Shown one piece after another: positions 17,241 through 27,920 of a stretch of 64,000 bases of DNA. The stretch lies in NCBI RefSeq assembly GCF_003086795.1, contig NZ_CP026003.1, positions 2,128,777-2,192,776 of the forward strand, in the 5' to 3' direction. Every line of letters starts with the position of its first letter. Position 1 is the first letter of the stretch. This DNA is from Stenotrophomonas sp. SAU14A_NAIMI4_5 (lineage in GTDB: Bacteria; Pseudomonadota; Gammaproteobacteria; Xanthomonadales; Xanthomonadaceae). Under the pieces are notes generated by a model. It did not search any database and was not told the origin of the DNA. It worked only from the letters and a program-made list of their open reading frames with translations. The translations under genes were made by a program, and so were the position numbers.

Positions 17241-19408
17241 CATCCCTGCTGTCGCGGATCCGCCAGCGGTTGTCCCAGCGCCACGACAGCGAACACGGGC
17301 AGCAGATCGTCCGTATCGTGCTGATCAGCTTCATCCTGGCCTACGTGCTGCTGCCGGCGCCGCGCCACGACCTGCCGCACGACCAGTATGTGGGCGTGCT
17401 GGCGATCGTCCTGACCGGCCTGTCGCTGTCGCTGCTGCTGTTCGGCTGGCTGCTGTGGAAGCCGGGGCGCTCCGATCCACGCCGCGTGCTCGGCATGCTG
17501 GCCGACTACGGCCTGATCGCCGCGGGCATGGTGCAGATGGGTGAACCGCTGTCGTGGGTCTACATCGTGGTGATGTGGGTGACCGTCGGCAACGGCATGC
17601 GCTTCGGCAACAACTACCTCTACGTCGCCGTGGCGATGGCGATGGTCAGCTTCGGCAGCACCGTGCTGCTGACACCTTACTGGGAGCAGAACCTGCGACT
17701 GGCGATCGGGCTCTGGCTGGGCCTGGCTGCGGTACCGTTGTATTTTTCGACCCTGCTCAAGCAGTTGACCAAGGCCATGGCCGAGGCGCGGCGCGCCAGT
17801 GAAGCGAAGAGTCGCTTCCTGGCCAACATGAGCCACGAATTCCGAACCCCACTCAATGGATTGAATGGCATGACAGAAGTATTGGCGACGACTCGCCTGG
17901 ACGATGAGCAACGCGAGTGCCTGAACACCATCCAGGCCTCTTCCCGCAGCCTGCTGGCGCTGGTCGAGGAGGTGTTGGACATCTCCGCGATCGAAGCGGG
18001 CAAGCTGCGCGTGGTGGCCGAGGATTTCGTGCTGGCCGACGTAGTCCAGGCCATCGGCCTGATCCTGCTGCCGCAGGCCAAGGCCAAGCACCTGGAGTAC
18101 AAGGTCAAGGTGGCCGCGAACGTGCCCGCCACGCTGCGCGGCGACGTCGGCCACCTGCGGCAGATCCTGCTCAACCTGGCCGGCAACGCGGTGAAGTTCA
18201 CCGACCACGGCAAGGTGGAAGTGCGCGTGGGCCTCGTCCACGCGGACACCAATGGCTCGGTGCGCCTGCGCTTCGACATCATCGATACCGGTATCGGCGT
18301 GCCGGTGGCCATGCGGCCGCGGCTGTTCGAAGCCTTCGAGCAGGCCGACGTCAGCATGGCCCGTCGCCATGAGGGCACCGGCCTGGGCACGACCATCGCC
18401 AAAGGCCTGGTCGAGGCCATGCACGGTGAGATCGGCTACCTGGACAGCCCGCCGCAGGGCAGCCACTTCTGGGTGGAGCTGCCGTTCGCGCCGCCGGAGC
18501 CGGTGGTGCCGGGTGCGGTACCCAGCGTGGCCGCCGGCGAGGACGTCGGCCCGGGCGGCAACGTCATCGCCTTCACCGACCCGTTCCTGCGCCACCGCGC
18601 CCGCGTGCGCAGCATGCAGATCCTGGTGGCCGACGACCACGAGGCCAACCGCATGGTGCTGCAGCGCCTGCTGCAGAAGGCCGGGCACAAGGTGATGTGC
18701 GTTGATGGCGGCGAGGCCGTGCTCGATGCGCTGGCCGAGAGCGAGTTCGACGCCGCCATCGTCGATCTGCACATGCCGGGCATGAGCGGCCTGGACATGC
18801 TGAAAGAACTACGCGTGATGCAGTCTGGCGGCGGCCCGCGCACGCCGGTGCTGGTGCTCAGTGCCGATGTCACCCCCGAAGCGATCCAGCGCTGCACCCA
18901 GGCCGGCGCGCATGCGTTCCTGGCCAAGCCCGTCGTGGCCGTGCGCCTGCTCGATACGCTGGCCGAGATCGCCAACAACGCCCAGCTGAAGGCGTCGGCG
19001 CCGCCGATCGTGCGCGCCGCCACCAACCTCGATGGCGTGCTCGACACCGGCGTGCTGGATGAGCTGGCCTCGCTGGGCATGGGCGACGGTTTCGAGCGTG
19101 AGTTCATCCGCCAGTGCCTGGAGGATGCAGAGAACTGCCTGCGCAAGGCCGAGGTCGACGGCGAGGCAGGCCGCTGGGGCGCCTTCCGCGAACAATCCCA
19201 CGCGATCAAGGGCGTGGCCGGCAACCTGGGCCTGGTGCGTGCCGCCAACCGCGCCGGCGAACTGATGCGGATGGCCGACTGGCAGCTCAAGGCCGAATGG
19301 CGTCCGCGCCTGGCCGTGCTGCAGGGCGCGATCAAGGAAGGGCGGCAGGCCCTGGATGCACGCGCCGAGCGCAAGGCACGCGGCGCGGCCGACGACATGG
19401 AACGGTAG
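17237..19408 (+). CDS. rpfC: RpfC, hybrid sensor kinase for DSF
   Basis: 723 residues from GTG 17237, overlapping rpfG by 4 bp. The N-terminal sensor has five or six short hydrophobic segments (about 24-40, 52-74, 85-101, 104-120, 126-146, 154-174). HisKA has the phosphorylated His200 in NMSHEFRTPLNG, and an HATPase domain follows. A receiver has Asp510 in VDLHMPGMSG, and an HPt has His655 in QSHAIKGVAGNL. It senses the fatty-acid signal DSF, phosphorylates RpfG and also restrains RpfF by direct contact in Xanthomonas. The compact sensor resembles the Xanthomonas form rather than the longer S. maltophilia variant. Its TAG stop is the head of a GTAG repeat. Confidence 0.95.
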   Translation: MTSLLSRIRQRLSQRHDSEHGQQIVRIVLISFILAYVLLPAPRHDLPHDQYVGVLAIVLTGLSLSLLLFGWLLWKPGRSDPRRVLGMLADYGLIAAGMVQMGEPLSWVYIVVMWVTVGNGMRFGNNYLYVAVAMAMVSFGSTVLLTPYWEQNLRLAIGLWLGLAAVPLYFSTLLKQLTKAMAEARRASEAKSRFLANMSHEFRTPLNGLNGMTEVLATTRLDDEQRECLNTIQASSRSLLALVEEVLDISAIEAGKLRVVAEDFVLADVVQAIGLILLPQAKAKHLEYKVKVAANVPATLRGDVGHLRQILLNLAGNAVKFTDHGKVEVRVGLVHADTNGSVRLRFDIIDTGIGVPVAMRPRLFEAFEQADVSMARRHEGTGLGTTIAKGLVEAMHGEIGYLDSPPQGSHFWVELPFAPPEPVVPGAVPSVAAGEDVGPGGNVIAFTDPFLRHRARVRSMQILVADDHEANRMVLQRLLQKAGHKVMCVDGGEAVLDALAESEFDAAIVDLHMPGMSGLDMLKELRVMQSGGGPRTPVLVLSADVTPEAIQRCTQAGAHAFLAKPVVAVRLLDTLAEIANNAQLKASAPPIVRAATNLDGVLDTGVLDELASLGMGDGFEREFIRQCLEDAENCLRKAEVDGEAGRWGAFREQSHAIKGVAGNLGLVRAANRAGELMRMADWQLKAEWRPRLAVLQGAIKEGRQALDARAERKARGAADDMER

Positions 19409-19712
19409 CGTCGAGCTTGCTCGACTGCCTTCGTTCCATGTAGTGCCGAGCCATGCTCGGCTGCATTCGGCGCGGTCCGCGATGCAAGGCATCCACGCAG
19501 CAAGGCATCCACGCATGGCGTGGATCTACTGGGTCTGCGACGCAAGGCACGCGGCGCGGCCGACGACATGGAACGGTAGCGTCGAGCTTGCTCGACTGCC
19601 TTCGTTTCATGTAGTGCCGAGCCATGCTCGGCTGCATTCCGCGCGGTCTGCGATGCAAGGCATCCACGCAGCAAGGCATCCACGCATGGCGTGGATCTAC
19701 TGTCTTGGTCGC
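19371..19712. repeat. 171-bp tandem duplication covering the rpfC end and GTAG repeats
   Basis: The segment starting GCAAGGCACGCGGCGC at 19371 recurs at 19542, an exact 171-bp offset, with only a few substitutions (for example CGTTCC / CGTTTC). Each unit carries the last ~12 codons of rpfC, a GTAGCGTCGAGC element, a GTAGTGCCGAGC element and a CCACGCATGGCGTGG element. The second unit holds a dead copy of the rpfC tail. The gene-free stretch 19409-19773 contains only this and a terminator. Confidence 0.9.
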
Positions 19713-19721
19713 GCGAGCGCG

Positions 19722-19749
19722 AAAAAAAGCCCGGGGGCCAGCCGGGCTT
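19722..19749 (-). terminator. Intrinsic terminator of rpfF
   Basis: On the minus strand AAGCCCGG (19749-19742), a short loop, CCGGGCTT (19734-19727) and then a run of T (19728-19722). It lies 25 bp past the rpfF stop, between convergent rpfC and rpfF. Confidence 0.85.
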
Positions 19750-19773
19750 GAACCCAGAGGGGGAGGAGAGCAA

Positions 19774-20646
19774 TCAGGCGGCGTCGAGGCCGGCGCGACG
19801 GGTCTGTGCCTTGATCAGGCGATCCATCGTGCGCAGCGAACGATCACCCAGGGCCAGGGCGGAGTCGACCCAGACCTTGGTGATTTCCAGCAGCTCGTCG
19901 TAGCTGACCGACTGCGCCAGGTTGCGCGCCGCGTTCATGGCCAGGTACGACTGCGGCAAGCGCTGCTGGTGGCGGATCATGTCATCGACGGCGGCGCGGC
20001 CTTCCCCCTTCTTCACCAGCACGTCGACCACGCCCAGGGCGTGCATTTCCTCGGACGAATAGATGCGGCCGTCGAGGATGATCTTCTCGGCCAGCTGCGG
20101 CGACACCCGGCGGCACAGGAACGAGTACGCGCCCATGCCCGGGAACAGGCCGAACAGCACTTCGGGCAGGCCCATGCCGCAGCCTTCCTCGGCCACGATG
20201 GTGTGGCAGGCCAGAGCCATTTCCAGGCCGCCGCCCAGTGCATCGCCCTGGATCAGCGCAATCGAACGCACGTCACCGCCAAAGCCGGTGTGCAGGTGGT
20301 GCACGCCTTCCACGCAGCGCTGCGCATAGGTCAGCAGCAGGTCGCGGTTGCCTTCGCGGATCAGGCGGGTGAACAGGTCCAGGTCGCCGCCCAGGTTGTA
20401 GGCAGCGGCATCGGAGGCCAGCACGAAATGGCGCAGCCGCCCGCTGTGGCGCTGGGCCGGGCCGCGGGTGATGGCGCTCATGTAGCTCCACATCTCGTCC
20501 AGCATGTCCTTGCGGCAGCAGGGACGGATGCCCGTGGCCGCGTCGGCGTGCATGAACAACCAGTGGGCGGAGTCGTCGTCGTTGTCTTCGGTACGGATGG
20601 TGGCGAACGGCGAACCGCTGGCAGACAGCTTTTCAATGGTACTCAT
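19774..20646 (-). CDS. rpfF: RpfF, DSF synthase (crotonase superfamily)
   Basis: 290 residues from ATG 20644-20646, with GAGGA upstream. A further in-frame ATG upstream at 20712 only adds low-complexity sequence. It has thioesterase and dehydratase activity that makes the diffusible signal factor cis-11-methyl-2-dodecenoic acid from acyl-ACP. The two catalytic glutamates are visible at 142 (GDALGGGLEMALACH) and 162 (GLPEVLFGLFPGMG), one position off the Xanthomonas numbering of 141/161. It is convergent with rpfGC and followed upstream on the same strand by rpfB, each with its own terminator, so the two are probably separate or partly coupled units. Confidence 0.95.
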   Translation of the reverse strand: MSTIEKLSASGSPFATIRTEDNDDDSAHWLFMHADAATGIRPCCRKDMLDEMWSYMSAITRGPAQRHSGRLRHFVLASDAAAYNLGGDLDLFTRLIREGNRDLLLTYAQRCVEGVHHLHTGFGGDVRSIALIQGDALGGGLEMALACHTIVAEEGCGMGLPEVLFGLFPGMGAYSFLCRRVSPQLAEKIILDGRIYSSEEMHALGVVDVLVKKGEGRAAVDDMIRHQQRLPQSYLAMNAARNLAQSVSYDELLEITKVWVDSALALGDRSLRTMDRLIKAQTRRAGLDAA

Positions 20647-20748
20647 GGAAGGGTCCTCGGCATGCGGCCCGCAGAGAGAAGTGGTGGCCGGCGGGCCGAA
20701 CGGTCCACACACGCGGCGATGCTACACCGGGCGCGGCACCGCGCACGC

Positions 20749-20779
20749 GAAAAGGCCCGGGTTGTTTCCAACCCGGGCC
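20749..20779 (-). terminator. Intrinsic terminator of rpfB
   Basis: GGCCCGGGTT (20754-20763) pairs with AACCCGGGCC (20770-20779). On the minus strand the hairpin is followed by TTTTC. It lies 28 bp past the rpfB stop and upstream of rpfF. Confidence 0.85.
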
Positions 20780-20807
20780 CCGAAGGTGTTCAAATTCGCC
20801 GAAAGCC

Positions 20808-22484
20808 TTACGTGGCGGGCGTATCGCGGAGCTCGCGACGGAGGATCTTGCCCACGTTGGTCTTCGGCAGCTCCTTTCGGAATTCTACGATTCTGGGGTG
20901 CTTGTAGCCGGTGAGGTTGGCCCGCGCGTGTTCCTTGACCATTTCGGCGGTCAGGTTCGGGTCCTTCTTCACGATGACCACCTTCACCACTTCACCGGAC
21001 TTCTCGTCCGGCACGCCGACAGCGGCCACTTCCAGCACGCCCGGCATCATCGCGATGACGTCCTCGACCTCGTTCGGGTACACGTTGAAGCCGGACACCA
21101 GGATCATGTCCTTCTTGCGGTCGACGATGTAGAAGAATCCCTGCTCGTCCATCTTCGCCATGTCGCCGGTGTGCAGCCACTGGTCGGCATCGATGGCGGT
21201 GGCGGTTTCGTCGGGGCGCTGCCAGTAACCCTTCATCACCTGCGGGCCGCGGATGCACAGCTCGCCCACTTCGCCCATGGCCAGGGTGTTGCCGTTGTCG
21301 TCCTTGATGCAGGCATCGGTGGACGGGATCGGCAGGCCGATGGCGCCGTTGTATTCCTTCAGGTCCAGCGGGTTGATGCAGGCCGCCGGCGAGGTCTCGG
21401 TCAGGCCGTAGGCCTCGACCAGGGTCACCCCGGTCACCTTCTTCCAGCGCTCGGCCACCGCACGCTGCACGGCCATGCCGCCACCCAGGGTCACCTTCAG
21501 TGAGGAGAAGTCGACGGTGTCGAAGCCGGGGGTGTTGAGCAGGCCGTTGAACAGGGTGTTGACGCCGGTGATGGCGGTGAAGCGCACCGACTTGAGCTCC
21601 TTGACGAAGCCCTTCATGTCACGCGGATTGGTGATCAGGTGGTTGCAGCCACCGAACTTCATGAAGACCAGGCCGTTCGCCGTCAACGCGAAGATGTGGT
21701 ACAGCGGCAGGGCGGTGATGATCCACTCCTTGCCCGGCTCGATGCCCGATGCGCCGATCCAGGCCGAGGCCTGCTGCATGTTGGCGATCAGGTTGCGGTT
21801 GGTCAGCATCGCGCCCTTGGCCACGCCGGTGGTGCCACCGGTGTACTGCAGGAAGGCGACGTCGTCGTGGTCGATCTCGACCTTGGGCAGGGTGTGGCGG
21901 CTGCCGAGCTTGAGCGCCTGGCGGAAGCGCACCGCGCCCTTCAGATGGTAGTTGGGCACCATCTTCTTGACGTACTTGAGCACGAAATTGACGATCGTGC
22001 CCTTCAGGCCGAGCAGGTCGCCCAGGCCGGTGGTGATGACGTGCTTGACCGGGGTGTCGGCGATTACCTGCTGGACGGTGTCACCGAAGTTATCGACCAC
22101 CACCAGCGCGCTGACGCCGGCATCGACCAGCTGGTGCTTCAGCTCGCGCGCGGTGTACAGCGGGTTGACGTTGACCACGGTCAGGCCGGCGCGCAGCACG
22201 CCGAAGGTGGCGATCGGGTACTGCAGGCAGTTGGGCATCATCAGGGCGACGCGGTCACCCTTCTTGAGCTTCAGCTCACCCAGCAGGTAGGCGGCGAACT
22301 GCTCGACCAGAGCGTCGGTTTCGCCGTAGGTGAGGACCTTGCCGAAACTGGAGTAGGCGGGACGGTCGCGGAATTTCGCGACGGAAGCGTCGAAGACCGA
22401 AGCTACCGAATGGAACTCGTTGATGTCGATCTCGGCGGGAACGCCTTTCGGATAGCTCTGCAGCCAGGGACGATCCAGACTCAT
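20808..22484 (-). CDS. rpfB: RpfB, fatty acyl-CoA ligase
   Basis: 558 residues from ATG 22482-22484, with a strong GGAGGGGG ribosome site. It is an adenylate-forming ligase: the AMP/ATP loop is [16 protein letters not shown], the second motif is [16 protein letters not shown], and the C-terminal [20 protein letters not shown] and [11 protein letters not shown] carry the lysines of the adenylation and thioesterification states. It is a FadD homologue. In xanthomonads RpfB activates free fatty acids, including DSF, to CoA thioesters, aiding both phospholipid supply and signal turnover. It sits upstream of rpfF on the same strand, as in Xanthomonas. Confidence 0.93.
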   Translation of the reverse strand: MSLDRPWLQSYPKGVPAEIDINEFHSVASVFDASVAKFRDRPAYSSFGKVLTYGETDALVEQFAAYLLGELKLKKGDRVALMMPNCLQYPIATFGVLRAGLTVVNVNPLYTARELKHQLVDAGVSALVVVDNFGDTVQQVIADTPVKHVITTGLGDLLGLKGTIVNFVLKYVKKMVPNYHLKGAVRFRQALKLGSRHTLPKVEIDHDDVAFLQYTGGTTGVAKGAMLTNRNLIANMQQASAWIGASGIEPGKEWIITALPLYHIFALTANGLVFMKFGGCNHLITNPRDMKGFVKELKSVRFTAITGVNTLFNGLLNTPGFDTVDFSSLKVTLGGGMAVQRAVAERWKKVTGVTLVEAYGLTETSPAACINPLDLKEYNGAIGLPIPSTDACIKDDNGNTLAMGEVGELCIRGPQVMKGYWQRPDETATAIDADQWLHTGDMAKMDEQGFFYIVDRKKDMILVSGFNVYPNEVEDVIAMMPGVLEVAAVGVPDEKSGEVVKVVIVKKDPNLTAEMVKEHARANLTGYKHPRIVEFRKELPKTNVGKILRRELRDTPAT

Positions 22485-22597
22485 ATTCCCCCTCCAGGAA
22501 TCGTTTTTGATGGGTGCGGCGCGGACAGTATCCGCCAGAACCGCTCGCAGCAGCATACCGTTCCGTAGGGAAAACGCGAAGGGGGCGTCTGTGTCCG

Positions 22598-22651
22598 ATA
22601 GTGCCGGCCGCTGGCCGGCATCGAGGGTGCCGGCCAGCGGCCGGCACTACC
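22598..22651. repeat. REP pair between rpfB and betA
   Basis: TAGTGCCGGCCGCTGGCCGGCA-type copies lie in opposite orientation at 22598-22620 and 22627-22651. The first has ATAG instead of GTAG at its head. Confidence 0.85.
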
Positions 22652-22674
22652 CGACGGATTGAGGGCCGTATACG

Positions 22675-24357
22675 TCAGCCGCGGCTGCGCGCCGGGGCAC
22701 CGTTGGCCTTGTAGTAGGGCGCGGTGCTGCGGGCCAGCGGGGTGCGGCCGCGGATCACGTCGGCCAGCTTCTCGGCGATCATGATGGTCGGCGCGTTGAG
22801 GTTGCCGGTGACCACCTGCGGCATGATCGAGGCATCGACGATGCGCAGGCCGTCCAGCCCGTGTACGCGGCCCTGGCCATCGACCACCGCCATCGGGTCA
22901 TCGGCGTGGCCCATCTTGTTGGTGCACGAGGGGTGGTAGGCGGTCTCGGCGTGCTCGCGCACGAAGCCATCAATCTGCGCATCGGTCTGCAGCTCGCGGC
23001 CGGGCGAGATCTCGCGGCCGCTGTAGGGTGCCAGCGCCGGCTGCGCGAAGATCTCGCGGGTGATGCGGATGGCCGCGCGGAACTCGCGCCAGTCCTGCTC
23101 GTGGGACATGTAGTTGAACAGGATGCTGGGGTGCACGCGCGGATCCTTGGAAACGACCTGGACGCGGCCACGGCTGGGCGAGCGCATCGAGCCGACGTGC
23201 ATCTGGAAGCTGTGCGCCTTGATCGGGTTGGAGCCGTTGTAATTGATGGCCACCGGCAGGAAGTGGTACTGCAGGTTCGGCCAGTCGAAGGCCTCGTCGC
23301 TGCGGATGAAGCCACCGGCCTCGAACTGGTTGCTGGCGCCGATGCCGGTGCCCAGGAACAGCCATTCGGCACCGATGGCCGGCTGGTTGTGCAGCTTCAG
23401 TGCCGGGGCCAGCGACACCGGCTTCTTGCATTCGTACTGCAGGTACATCTCCAGGTGATCCTGCAGGTTGGCGCCGACGCCGGGCAGGTGGTGCACCAGG
23501 TCGATGTCCAGGCTGCGCAGCAGATCGGCCGGGCCGACGCCGGAGCGCTGCAGGATCTGCGGCGAGGCGATGGCGCCGCCACACAGCAGCACTTCGCGGC
23601 GGGCGGTGGCGCGCTGCGGCTGGTCGTTGTGCAGCCACTGCACGCCCACCGCGCGCTTGCCCGAGAACAGGATGCGGTCGGTGAGGGCGTGGGTGACGAT
23701 GGTCAGGTTCGGGCGCGGCCTGGCCAGGTCCAGGTAGCCTCGGGCGGTGCTGGAGCGGCGGCCCTTCGGCGTGACCGTGCGGTCCATCGGGCCGAAGCCT
23801 TCCTGCTGGTAGCCGTTGAGGTCATCGGTGCGCGGGTAGCCGGCCTGCACGCCGGCTTCGACCATCGCGGCGAACAGTTCGTTGTTGCCGGCCTTGGGCG
23901 TGGTCACCCGCAGCGGGCCGTCGCCGCCGTGGTAGTCGTTGGCGCCGATGTCGCGGGTTTCGGCCTTGCGGAAGTAGGGCAGGCAGTCCAGGTAGGTCCA
24001 GTCTTCCAGGCCCGGCATGCTGGCCCAGTGGTCGTAGTCCATGGCGTTGCCGCGGATGTAGCACATGCCGTTGATCAGCGAGGAACCGCCCAGGCCCTTG
24101 CCGCGCCCGCAATCCATGCGGCGGTTGTTCATGAAGGGCTCCGGGTCGGTCTTGTACGCCCAGTTGTAGCGCTTGCCCTGCAGCGGGTAGGCCAGTGCAG
24201 CCGGCATCTGGGTGCGGAAGTCGAGGCGGTAGTCCGGGCCACCGGCTTCCAGCAGCAGCACGCTGACATCGGCATCCTCGGTGAGGCGGGTGGCCAGCAC
24301 GTTGCCGGCCGAACCGGCGCCGATGATGATGTAGTCGTACTCGTTGGGGGTACTCAT
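22675..24357 (-). CDS. betA: Choline dehydrogenase
   Basis: 560 residues from ATG 24355-24357, with AGGAG 7 bp upstream. It is a membrane-associated GMC flavoprotein that oxidises choline to betaine aldehyde and further to glycine betaine, an osmoprotectant and carbon source. The FAD-binding [16 protein letters not shown] is at the N-terminus. The GMC signatures are [20 protein letters not shown] and [15 protein letters not shown]. The active-site His region is HPSCTNKMG, with [16 protein letters not shown] near the C-terminus. It is last in betI-betB-betA, 111 bp after betB. Confidence 0.95.
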   Translation of the reverse strand: MSTPNEYDYIIIGAGSAGNVLATRLTEDADVSVLLLEAGGPDYRLDFRTQMPAALAYPLQGKRYNWAYKTDPEPFMNNRRMDCGRGKGLGGSSLINGMCYIRGNAMDYDHWASMPGLEDWTYLDCLPYFRKAETRDIGANDYHGGDGPLRVTTPKAGNNELFAAMVEAGVQAGYPRTDDLNGYQQEGFGPMDRTVTPKGRRSSTARGYLDLARPRPNLTIVTHALTDRILFSGKRAVGVQWLHNDQPQRATARREVLLCGGAIASPQILQRSGVGPADLLRSLDIDLVHHLPGVGANLQDHLEMYLQYECKKPVSLAPALKLHNQPAIGAEWLFLGTGIGASNQFEAGGFIRSDEAFDWPNLQYHFLPVAINYNGSNPIKAHSFQMHVGSMRSPSRGRVQVVSKDPRVHPSILFNYMSHEQDWREFRAAIRITREIFAQPALAPYSGREISPGRELQTDAQIDGFVREHAETAYHPSCTNKMGHADDPMAVVDGQGRVHGLDGLRIVDASIMPQVVTGNLNAPTIMIAEKLADVIRGRTPLARSTAPYYKANGAPARSRG

Positions 24358-24468
24358 GGTTGTTCTCCTGCGGGCCGGGACGCGCGTTGCGCAGCTCTCC
24401 CGGCGGAATGTCGATCCGGCGTTCGCACCGGGCGGCTGGTTCAGGGCGCGCTGATCAGACCACGCTGA

Positions 24469-25941
<1,473 letters not shown>

Positions 25942-25983
25942 GGGGGTACTCCTGGAAACAAAGGGGGAAGGGCTTGAGGCTGC

Positions 25984-26574
25984 TTATACGCCCTCGGGCT
26001 GCAGCTGGAAGTCGATGTAGGCGTAGGCCAGCGCGCGGGCGGCGGCGGTGTCGAACGGGCCACCGACCAGGCTGCCGCGCAGCCACAGGCCGTCGATCAT
26101 CGCGGCCAGGCCGCGGGCGGCATCGCGGGCGCGTTCGGCCGGCAGCGCGCGGTGGAACTGATGGGCCAGGTTGGAATACAGCCGTTGGTCGTTGATGCGC
26201 TGCAGGCGGGCCAGTTCCGGCTGGTGCATGCTCGCCGCCCAGAAGGTCAGCCAGACGCGCATGGCCGGGCCGCTGGTCTGGGTCTGGTCGAAGTTGCCAT
26301 CGACCAGCGCGCGCAGCTGGGCCCGCGGATCTGCATCGGCCTTGGCGCGGTACTGGGCGAAGGCGTCTTTCAGTTCGTTGAGGATCTGCCGCATCGCGGC
26401 GTTGAGCAGGCCGGCCTTGTCGCCGAAGTAGTGGGCGACGATGCCGGTGGACAGGCCAGCCTGGCGGGCGATGGTCGCCACGGTGGCGTCGGCCAGGCCG
26501 ATATCGTGGATCACCTGGAAGGTGGCCTGGATCAGCTGCTCGCGGCGGATCGGTTCGATGCCTTTCTTCGGCAC
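25984..26574 (-). CDS. betI: BetI, TetR-type repressor of choline genes
   Basis: 196 residues. The N-terminal TetR HTH reads RREQLIQATFQVIHDIGLAD, then ATIARQAGLSTGIVAHYFGD, with the BetI-specific KKGIEPIRR start. It represses the bet genes and is released by choline. It is first in the operon. A perfect 28-bp palindrome lies about 50 bp upstream of its start. No choline transporter (BetT) gene is seen in this window. Confidence 0.95.
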   Translation of the reverse strand: MPKKGIEPIRREQLIQATFQVIHDIGLADATVATIARQAGLSTGIVAHYFGDKAGLLNAAMRQILNELKDAFAQYRAKADADPRAQLRALVDGNFDQTQTSGPAMRVWLTFWAASMHQPELARLQRINDQRLYSNLAHQFHRALPAERARDAARGLAAMIDGLWLRGSLVGGPFDTAAARALAYAYIDFQLQPEGV

Positions 26575-26621
26575 GGTCTCACCTGGGGCATAGGCGTTGG
26601 CCCGAGGTGGACAGTATCGCG

Positions 26622-26649
26622 TTTGTTGATTGAACGTTCAATCAACAAA
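26622..26649. promoter_or_regulatory. BetI operator
   Basis: A perfect 28-bp palindrome with the half-site TTTGTTGATTGAAC, 48 bp upstream of the betI start codon. The GATTGAACGTTCAATC core agrees with what I recall of BetI sites in other bacteria. It marks the autoregulated bet promoter. Confidence 0.85.
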
Positions 26650-26678
26650 AAGTGAAGGTGGCGTTTGAATGGGGGTTC

Positions 26679-26730
26679 GGGGTCAGAGCCCTTTCCTTTG
26701 GAAAGGGATCCGACCCCGGGATCCGACCCC
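26679..26730. repeat. GGGGTC...GACCCC palindrome, copy 2
   Basis: The palindrome at 26679-26717 has arms GGGGTCAGAGCCCTTTCC and GGAAAGGGATCCGACCCC. It is followed by a repeated half-site, GGGATCCGACCCC (26718-26730). It lies between the betI operator and the toxin gene stop. Confidence 0.85.
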
Positions 26731-26735
26731 TTGGC

Positions 26736-27368
26736 TTACAGGCGGAGGGCGGCTTCCAGCAGCGGGGTGGCCCAGGCGGGCGTGGCCGCCAGCTGGGCGA
26801 GGTTGTCGGGCTCGGGGTACAGCACCTGGCCATCTTCCATCTGCAGCAGCAGCCGGGGGTCGGGCACGGCTTCGCCGGGGGCGGCTTCGGCGCTGTTGTC
26901 GTAGACCTGCAGCTGGGCCAGTACCGGCATCAGCCGGATCAGGTTCTGCTGCGCCAGTGGCCAGCGGCGTCGGATGTCGGCTTCGTTGATCGGGTGCCCG
27001 CCCGAGCGCACGCGGGCCTGGACCCGGGCGATGTGCTGTTCCGGGCTGGACAGGCCGCAGAACCACATCAGCACATCGTGGCTGTGGCTGGCTTCATGCA
27101 GCAGGGCGGCGATTGAATTGCCGCCCAGGGTGGTTTCAAAGGCGTGGTTGCGGCGCCGGTCCAGCGCATCGCGGATGCGGTTGACGCCTTCCTGCCAGGC
27201 CTGGGCGTTGGCCTCGGCCTGCGACAGCCCGGTGATGCCGCGCAGTTCGCGGGCGAAGGTGTCGGGGTTGAACCAGTTCAGCCCGGCCTCGCGCAGCACA
27301 TGGCCGCCCACTGAACTCTTGCCGGCGCCATTGACGCCGGCAAGGACGTACAGGAAAGGCCGCGCCAT
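26736..27368 (-). CDS. Zeta-type toxin kinase
   Basis: 210 residues. The Walker A loop is GVNGAGKSSV (11-20). The family pattern continues with WFNPDTFAREL, an Asn-Pro-Asp nucleotide-sugar region, and HAFETTLGGNS (catalytic FETT). An Arg-rich lid follows (VRSGGHPINEADIRRRW). Zeta toxins phosphorylate UDP-N-acetylglucosamine or related sugars and block cell-wall synthesis. The ATG overlaps the stop of the preceding antitoxin gene by one base (TGATG), so translation is coupled. The partner is not an epsilon-type antitoxin. A chaperone-like or small-molecule kinase role in the same AAA family remains possible. Confidence 0.8.
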   Translation of the reverse strand: MARPFLYVLAGVNGAGKSSVGGHVLREAGLNWFNPDTFARELRGITGLSQAEANAQAWQEGVNRIRDALDRRRNHAFETTLGGNSIAALLHEASHSHDVLMWFCGLSSPEQHIARVQARVRSGGHPINEADIRRRWPLAQQNLIRLMPVLAQLQVYDNSAEAAPGEAVPDPRLLLQMEDGQVLYPEPDNLAQLAATPAWATPLLEAALRL

Positions 27369-27742
27369 CAGTGGCCGGTGCCGGCCTTGACCTGCCCGCC
27401 AAGGCGGGCAGGGCGGCGCAGCAGGTCGCGTGCGCTGCTGCCGGCCTGGGCCTGCTGCAGTACCGCCAGGCGCTGGTCGAAGCCGGCGCGCAGTTCAGCC
27501 AGGCCCGGGGCTTGGTCGCGCAGCTCCTCAAGCGAGGCTTCCAGCGCCTCCACGCGCGCCTGCAGGGCGCGGTACTGCTCGATGGAGACGATGACCGCCT
27601 GCGGTTCGTTATGGTTGGTGACCACCACCATGCGCTGGTCGCGGACCTCCTGCATGACCTTGCGCCAGTGTTCCTTCACCGACGAGGCGGTGGTGTGGGT
27701 CAGCTCGTTGATGGGGTCGAAGCGGACGGGCAGGTGAAGCAT
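27368..27742 (-). CDS. Phd/YefM-like antitoxin with C-terminal coiled coil
   Basis: 124 residues. The N-terminal ~60 residues fit the Phd/YefM antitoxin fold: INELTHTTASSVKEHWRKVM, then MVVVTNHNEPQAVIVSIEQY. Residues ~60-105 are a predicted coiled coil (YRALQARVEALEASLEELRD), and a basic tail follows. It would bind and neutralise the Zeta-type kinase encoded immediately downstream with a one-base overlap, and repress their promoter. An AT-rich stretch upstream (27798-27835) contains imperfect inverted repeats that could be the operator. Confidence 0.78.
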   Translation of the reverse strand: MLHLPVRFDPINELTHTTASSVKEHWRKVMQEVRDQRMVVVTNHNEPQAVIVSIEQYRALQARVEALEASLEELRDQAPGLAELRAGFDQRLAVLQQAQAGSSARDLLRRPARLGGQVKAGTGH

Positions 27743-27797
27743 GGCTGGCTCCAGAAGGGGTGACCTGTGGCGCTAGCCTACACCGGATGTGGACGAA

Positions 27798-27833
27798 TTT
27801 CATGAATGATGAAAAACATCATGACTATGAAAA
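27798..27833. promoter_or_regulatory. AT-rich imperfect inverted repeat, possible antitoxin operator
   Basis: TTTCATGAATGATG and CATCATGACTATGAAA face each other around AAAAA, in the AT-rich gap upstream of the antitoxin gene. The gap also serves the divergent small secreted-protein gene. The operator role is inferred only from position and symmetry. Confidence 0.35.
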
Positions 27834-27920
27834 TTAGAGGCAGCTATTTCATCCCATTCCTAAAGACGCCATACGCCGCCGTATTGCACCATCACAGGCC
27901 GTTCCGTGAGGGAGAGTGCG

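Noticed and set aside
19553..19751. Extra coding exon or gene downstream of rpfC
   Set aside because: The open frame results from the 171-bp duplication (a multiple of three) of the rpfC tail plus REP elements.
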